A stretch of DNA of 64,000 bases from Galerina marginata (Eukaryota; Basidiomycota; Agaricomycetes; Agaricales; Galerinaceae): the NCBI GenBank assembly GCA_023014335.1, contig JAECYW010000018.1, positions 1,178,001-1,242,000 of the forward strand. Direction: 5' to 3'. The position numbers and the translations under genes were made by a program. Below, one piece after another: positions 60,068 through 64,000 of this stretch. Under the pieces are notes generated by a model. It had not been told where the DNA came from. It made no database searches and saw nothing but the letters and a program-made list of their open reading frames with translations. Position 1 is the first letter of the stretch. Each line of letters opens with the position of its first letter.

Positions 60068-60670
60068 TTTCCGCGTTTCAAAATGCGCTTTGGGGCTTAG
60101 TTCGGACATCGACCCACGGCCACACGATGATGGACCGCACCTAAACTTGAACGCCAATCTGAACTCGAAGCGGCCTCGCCAACGACTGCAAAGCTGACGA
60201 TGACTCCAAAACTAATGCGCTATAGGTGAACGCTATCGCATCGGCGCTTGCCCTACGCGTAGAATCAAACCGCGCATCTCAGAGATAATGGGAAGCTTGA
60301 AATGTGTGTCAGTGCCGCTGGGGTTATTGAATTGATTAAGATATGCCTATCTTATTCGTCCTGCAAACTAGGCATAGGAACCTGGAAGGGAATGGAATAA
60401 AGAATTTACATGAGAGTGTGTACGAAATAAAACATGTGCTAGGGAAAGGCGAGAAAAAATGAGCGCCGGTGCGTCGTTCGTTGGGCCTGGTAAGATGGCG
60501 CAATTGAATGGGGAGGCAGAGAGGTAGAAGGTTGAAGGTAAGGCTGGTAAGGGCCTTGTCGCGTATTCAACTTAACGATCAACGATTTCTTAGTACTTGA
60601 CTGGATTTTCTTGACCTGATATTTAAAACATTCAAACAAGGATACATCGTAGATAACTGTTCGCTCAAAG
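60068..60670 (+). pseudogene. decayed copy of the 2H phosphoesterase gene
   Basis: Several ordered blocks match the gene at 12.9-15.0 kb: 60071-60120 matches its ISAFQNALFGLSSDID region, 60234-60330 matches its ASALALLASLKPPISEI region, 60475-60510 matches a GVLFVGPGK region and 60615-60670 matches the FKTFKQEGYI-ADNRPLK segment up to the exon end. Intervening stops and deletions break every frame, and both HxT motifs are absent. Its presence 46 kb away marks an old duplication. Confidence 0.75.
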
Positions 60671-60773
60671 TAACCAAAGAAATTGCGTGGCCAGCTCCGC
60701 CGTGAACCCTGTGATACTCGAGTAGTGAGGAGTCGAACCCTCATCATCTAAGGCATTTCATAGAAGATTTAGT

Positions 60774-61431
60774 TCAATTTCCCTCAACCTGAGATGCTTC
60801 TGGGGAGACAAGCTTGATTTCAAGCAGAGTAGCTGATTCTGATATGATGACCTATGCAAAATACTAGTTAGGAAAGGAACAAGAAGGCGAAGTCGAAGAC
60901 AAATCGTAGCTAGCACGTACCGGAGTTTTCTTATCCTGGTCGGAAGCTCCGGGGTAAGGGATGAACCAACTCTGTTGAGATTCTCCGCCCACAAGAGAGA
61001 TTCTGTGTGATAAGGCGACAATAGAAAGCCCAGTTAACAGAAACAGAAGCGAAATATGCGAAGTGCACTACATACATGTAATGGTTGGTTTTCTCGCCGA
61101 GTGGCGGTACAACTCGAAGGATTGACCACTCAAGAGGGACAATTTTGGCGGGGGTGAGATAGATATTGCCTGTCTGGTTGACCCTTGCCTGTTGTCCGGC
61201 TTGCCAGAGATTGTAGTTGCCGTTCTCAACCTTGACAACTTCCCACTAGAAAACAAAATCGGTGAATACGCATTCACGTTGCACTTTGGGAGTGAATTAA
61301 TTGCTAACCGTTGGGGGTACTGCACCAGCGGGTAAGAGAAATATTTCTGAGTTGGTGGAAGTTGGATCTTGACCAAGGGCTTGACCTGAGCTGAGAGAAG
61401 CGAAGATATAGGTACCCTTTTGAAGAGACAT
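60774..61431 (-). CDS. small beta-trefoil-like protein, mycocypin / I66-inhibitor-like
   Basis: Four exons (61431-61309, 61245-61076, 61002-60921, 60851-60774) total 453 nt, 150 residues, all in frame. No signal peptide. It starts SLQKGTYIFASLSSGQALG, then WEVVKVENGNYNLWQAG and PLEWSILRVVP, and later SQQSWFIPYPG. This W...NGxYxL...G...EW pattern and the length are what I associate with cytosolic beta-trefoil protease inhibitors and lectins of mushrooms (families I48/I66). Such proteins defend fruiting bodies against grazers or control endogenous proteases. Assignment is by pattern only. A TATA box supports the start. Confidence 0.6.
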
Positions 61432-61492
61432 AGTGAGGTTGGTAGATAGATGGGTTCCAGTAAACTAACGGATGAGGCTTATAGCTTAAAGC

Positions 61493-61499
61493 TTTTATA
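61493..61499 (-). promoter_or_regulatory. TATA box of the beta-trefoil-like gene
   Basis: TATAAAA on the minus strand about 62 bp upstream of the ATG at 61431. Confidence 0.6.
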
Positions 61500-63389
61500 T
61501 CTAACAATATTTATTAGTACCATTGAGGTTGAAGCCCGGGGTCATTCTCGGACAATATTTGTTGAAGCTTCTATTGCTAAAATAGACGCCGCAAGGTACG
61601 CTGAAGTTAAATCATACCGGTCGAACATCAACTCCGAGTCGGCGCACAAGTATACACCTTCCCAGATGACCAGACTTACGAATGTGTCCAATGCTCAAAT
61701 CACCGGCGTAGGTTGTCTCCTAGTGAATGCATTGGGATCGACAGCGTGAGTCGAGATCGCACAGGGGTTGACGTTGAAGATCCTCTTCACTTATTCGCGC
61801 CGCGTGCCTGATAATTTACCTTGCCGAGTTTATGTGCATGTTCTATTAACAGTTTCTTCCAAAACGGCAGACAGCCTGGAATATGGTGCATAGATGATGG
61901 CCCATGGTGCTCTATTCGCTATAACATGAGCAGGCGCGTGAACAGTTAACAAGATGGCCGAGACACCAACGGAACTCCCCGTCGGCATGGTAGGGTTGAC
62001 CACAAAATTATCCTTCGAGAAGAAGCATTGTCAGAAATAGAATAAGCTGATATTTACTCAAACAAGGACGTGAGATTGGTGGGAAACGTGCTCAAGAGTG
62101 AATAATAATGCCTCTGAAAAGACTTTTGATGAGCTCCGGTGAGAGGGGTTTCTACTAGTTTGTAATGACTCGACATTCCTTCCCCCTAGAATTAGAATAG
62201 TTGAATGACAAGAGGACCAGAAATGTAGAATCTAGATATTGGCACAGACCCACTCTCCAGTGTCTGCGAAGGCGCTTCTCCAAAATTAAGAGCGTCGCGA
62301 GAGAATCAATCAAGTTCACGGAAAGAGTGGATATATACCTCGGACCGATGGAACGATCATATGATACAGATAGGACAAGAAATAATGCATTAATAATGTC
62401 TAGAACAGCTGACGAGCATCAATTCCGCCGTTCTCCAAATAATTATTTATTGTCATCCCGAAATAGACGCAAAAGACGCGACGCGTCTGTCACGTGCCAA
62501 TGCCTCGCGAACCATTGGCAAATGGTTCGACTATGAATAACTTAGCCTACAACCACATCGACAGTCGCTCGGCCTCTACTTCATAGTAGTACTTGCTAAG
62601 AGTGCTACTCACAGGATGCTACGACGACACTGATGGCGAGCACGCGAGGATTGCAAGTTGAATAACGCCTCTGGATAGCTCCTGCCTGTACTTATGAAGT
62701 TATGACACAAACATCTCGCTCTTGTATGCTACTTACTGGAGAGCCTCATAGGCGACGCGTCGACCGATTTCGGTCCTCCATGGAGTCACGGTCGGAACAC
62801 TAGGATGGCCATCCTTCAAAGGCGAAATTCTATGAAGAGACGCAATCCATCCAACTTGAAATTACGAATCGATGCCGCAGTGCGCTTTTTTCCTTCCTTT
62901 GCTATTTATTGGGTCCTAATGTTCGGCTTCGCAGGCCTGGGGCAAGGCTCCGTACTTGCTGGCAGCGGGATTGACTCCAGGTTATCCTCACCGCCCTTAC
63001 GTCTCCCTATAACACCTCCGTCACCACCTGGATAACGCCGCGACCCGCACGGAGACACGTATCACGTTGTCTTGGAACTACATTAGTATCGACGGCCGCT
63101 AGACCTCGATTATATTGCCACCAGCCTCTATCCATCGGGCGTCATGGCTATATTAGAGTCTGGCTCATCCTGAGCCAACGCGGGCAGTACCAACTCCAGC
63201 GATATCAGGACCAACTTGACGCTGCCAGTTCAAGACGTTCGTTCGTGCCTTCGTCTCTACCGTAGCTACCTCCCGCGTCACCAGCGGGTATCAATGCCGA
63301 GTATCCATCATTGGTGCTTGACTCGCTATTCGTGCATATACAGCTGGGCCGACCGCAAGTCACTTTTTGCCTATTCACCGCGCCAGGCA
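61500..63389. other. gene-poor stretch
   Basis: Short frames without domains; nothing supported. Confidence 0.45.
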
Positions 63390-64000
63390 ACGCGACTGCA
63401 GCCGACTTCATTTCGACGCACAGAACGGCAGGCTATTTTTTCTTCGCCTTGGGCTGGGTGGACTGCACGGGCTGCTGCTTTGAACATGTAAGGACACGTC
63501 CTTAATCTTCTTTTGGTCAAAATGTGAAGCGTTTTTGATAGTATACCTAATTCTTCGACTTTCATCTCACCGTTTCCAGCAAGCAAACGATCCAGACCCC
63601 ATCTCCGTGTAGGGTTTCATTTTGCGCCCATGCTTTCACAACCGTTGACCATCGTCGATCTGTTCTCAGAATAGCACGAAGGATAGGCTAAGTTCATAGT
63701 CCTTCTCGGGCCTCGACAGCACCAAGCTGGAGTTTCAATGCCATAAACGGGAGGGAGAGACTGACTGACCAATCTGGAAAAGCAAGGCACCGAGTATGAA
63801 AGATCGTTTTCTCGTGTTTTCGTTAGCATCGCAAACTCGCCATCCGACCAGCTGAAGTCCTTCTTGGACAAGCCCAGCACGATGTGCACGACTCACCATC
63901 GAGTGCACCCAGCTTCTTCTTGGGCCAACTTATACTCTACCTAGGATCAATCAGATGCTCGACTGCCCAGTATTTATCAGTACGTATTCATGCTTGATCT
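63390..64000 (+). repeat. right copy of the degenerate direct duplication, cut by the window edge
   Basis: Same orientation as 58600-59130 and about 4.8 kb downstream. Neither copy has a long open frame, so this may be an old gene fragment or an unrecognised repeat. Confidence 0.6.

Noticed and set aside
60725..60745. Perfect B-box-like GGTTCGACTCC on the minus strand
   Set aside because: The arm would have an 8-nt loop, there is no matching A-box or acceptor stem, and it lies just past the stop of the beta-trefoil-like gene.

Overview
The window looks like chromosomal DNA of a filamentous basidiomycete (Agaricomycete-like). Genes are split by many short introns (about 36-140 nt, GT-AG, often a GTAAG-type donor). 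TATA boxes lie roughly 40-100 bp upstream of several start codons. The sequence carries a pogo-type DNA transposon, a small terminal-inverted-repeat element, an LTR element and many decayed duplications. There are no operons, CRISPR arrays or convincing RNA genes. All gene models are hand-spliced; where I counted exons, the sum is given as a protein length.

Left part (1-26 kb): an SRPK-like kinase (3.0-4.4 kb, minus); a 304-residue beta-module gene (6.3-7.7 kb) whose 3' exon also exists as a near-identical inverted copy at 5.1-5.5 kb; a secreted DUF4430-like protein (9.2-9.9 kb); a roughly ten-pass membrane protein with an internal repeat (10.3-11.8 kb, minus); an AKAP7/ASCC1-like 2H phosphoesterase (12.9-15.0 kb) with a decayed copy at 60 kb; and a mucin-like single-pass surface protein (20.1-21.9 kb). 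The rest is mostly gene-poor.

Middle (26-48 kb): an apparently intact pogo-like transposon (26.2-29.3 kb) lies 11 bp from the flanking direct repeat of a 684-bp MITE/MULE-like element. Beside them is the most interesting part of the window, a cluster of six genes built from two modules I cannot name. One is an N-terminal, probably beta-rich module of about 225 residues. The other is a module of about 250 residues marked by LPGxxxQQ, NSxLxAQL and WYxxYxxxLxxxGW motifs, here called the WY-GW module. They occur as beta module alone (30.3 kb), a DUF2235 (Tle1-like) alpha/beta-hydrolase fused to two WY-GW modules (33.5-37.4 kb), WY-GW alone (39.8, 42.4 and 44.6 kb) and beta plus WY-GW (46.1-48.2 kb). 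The 6.3 kb gene has a related beta module with a third kind of C-terminus. Intron phases within the WY-GW module match between copies.

Right part (48-64 kb): a gene interrupted by a 3.48-kb gag-only LTR element with 497-bp LTRs and a short target duplication; a small secreted cysteine-rich protein (53.7 kb); an unrecognised 218-residue protein (56.2 kb); a beta-trefoil-like small protein resembling mushroom protease inhibitors (60.8-61.4 kb); and decayed duplicated DNA.

I infer that the WY-GW cluster is a fast-evolving accessory locus generated by tandem duplication and module swapping. The DUF2235 fusion suggests a role around membrane lipids or inter-organism conflict, but nothing in the sequence proves a function.
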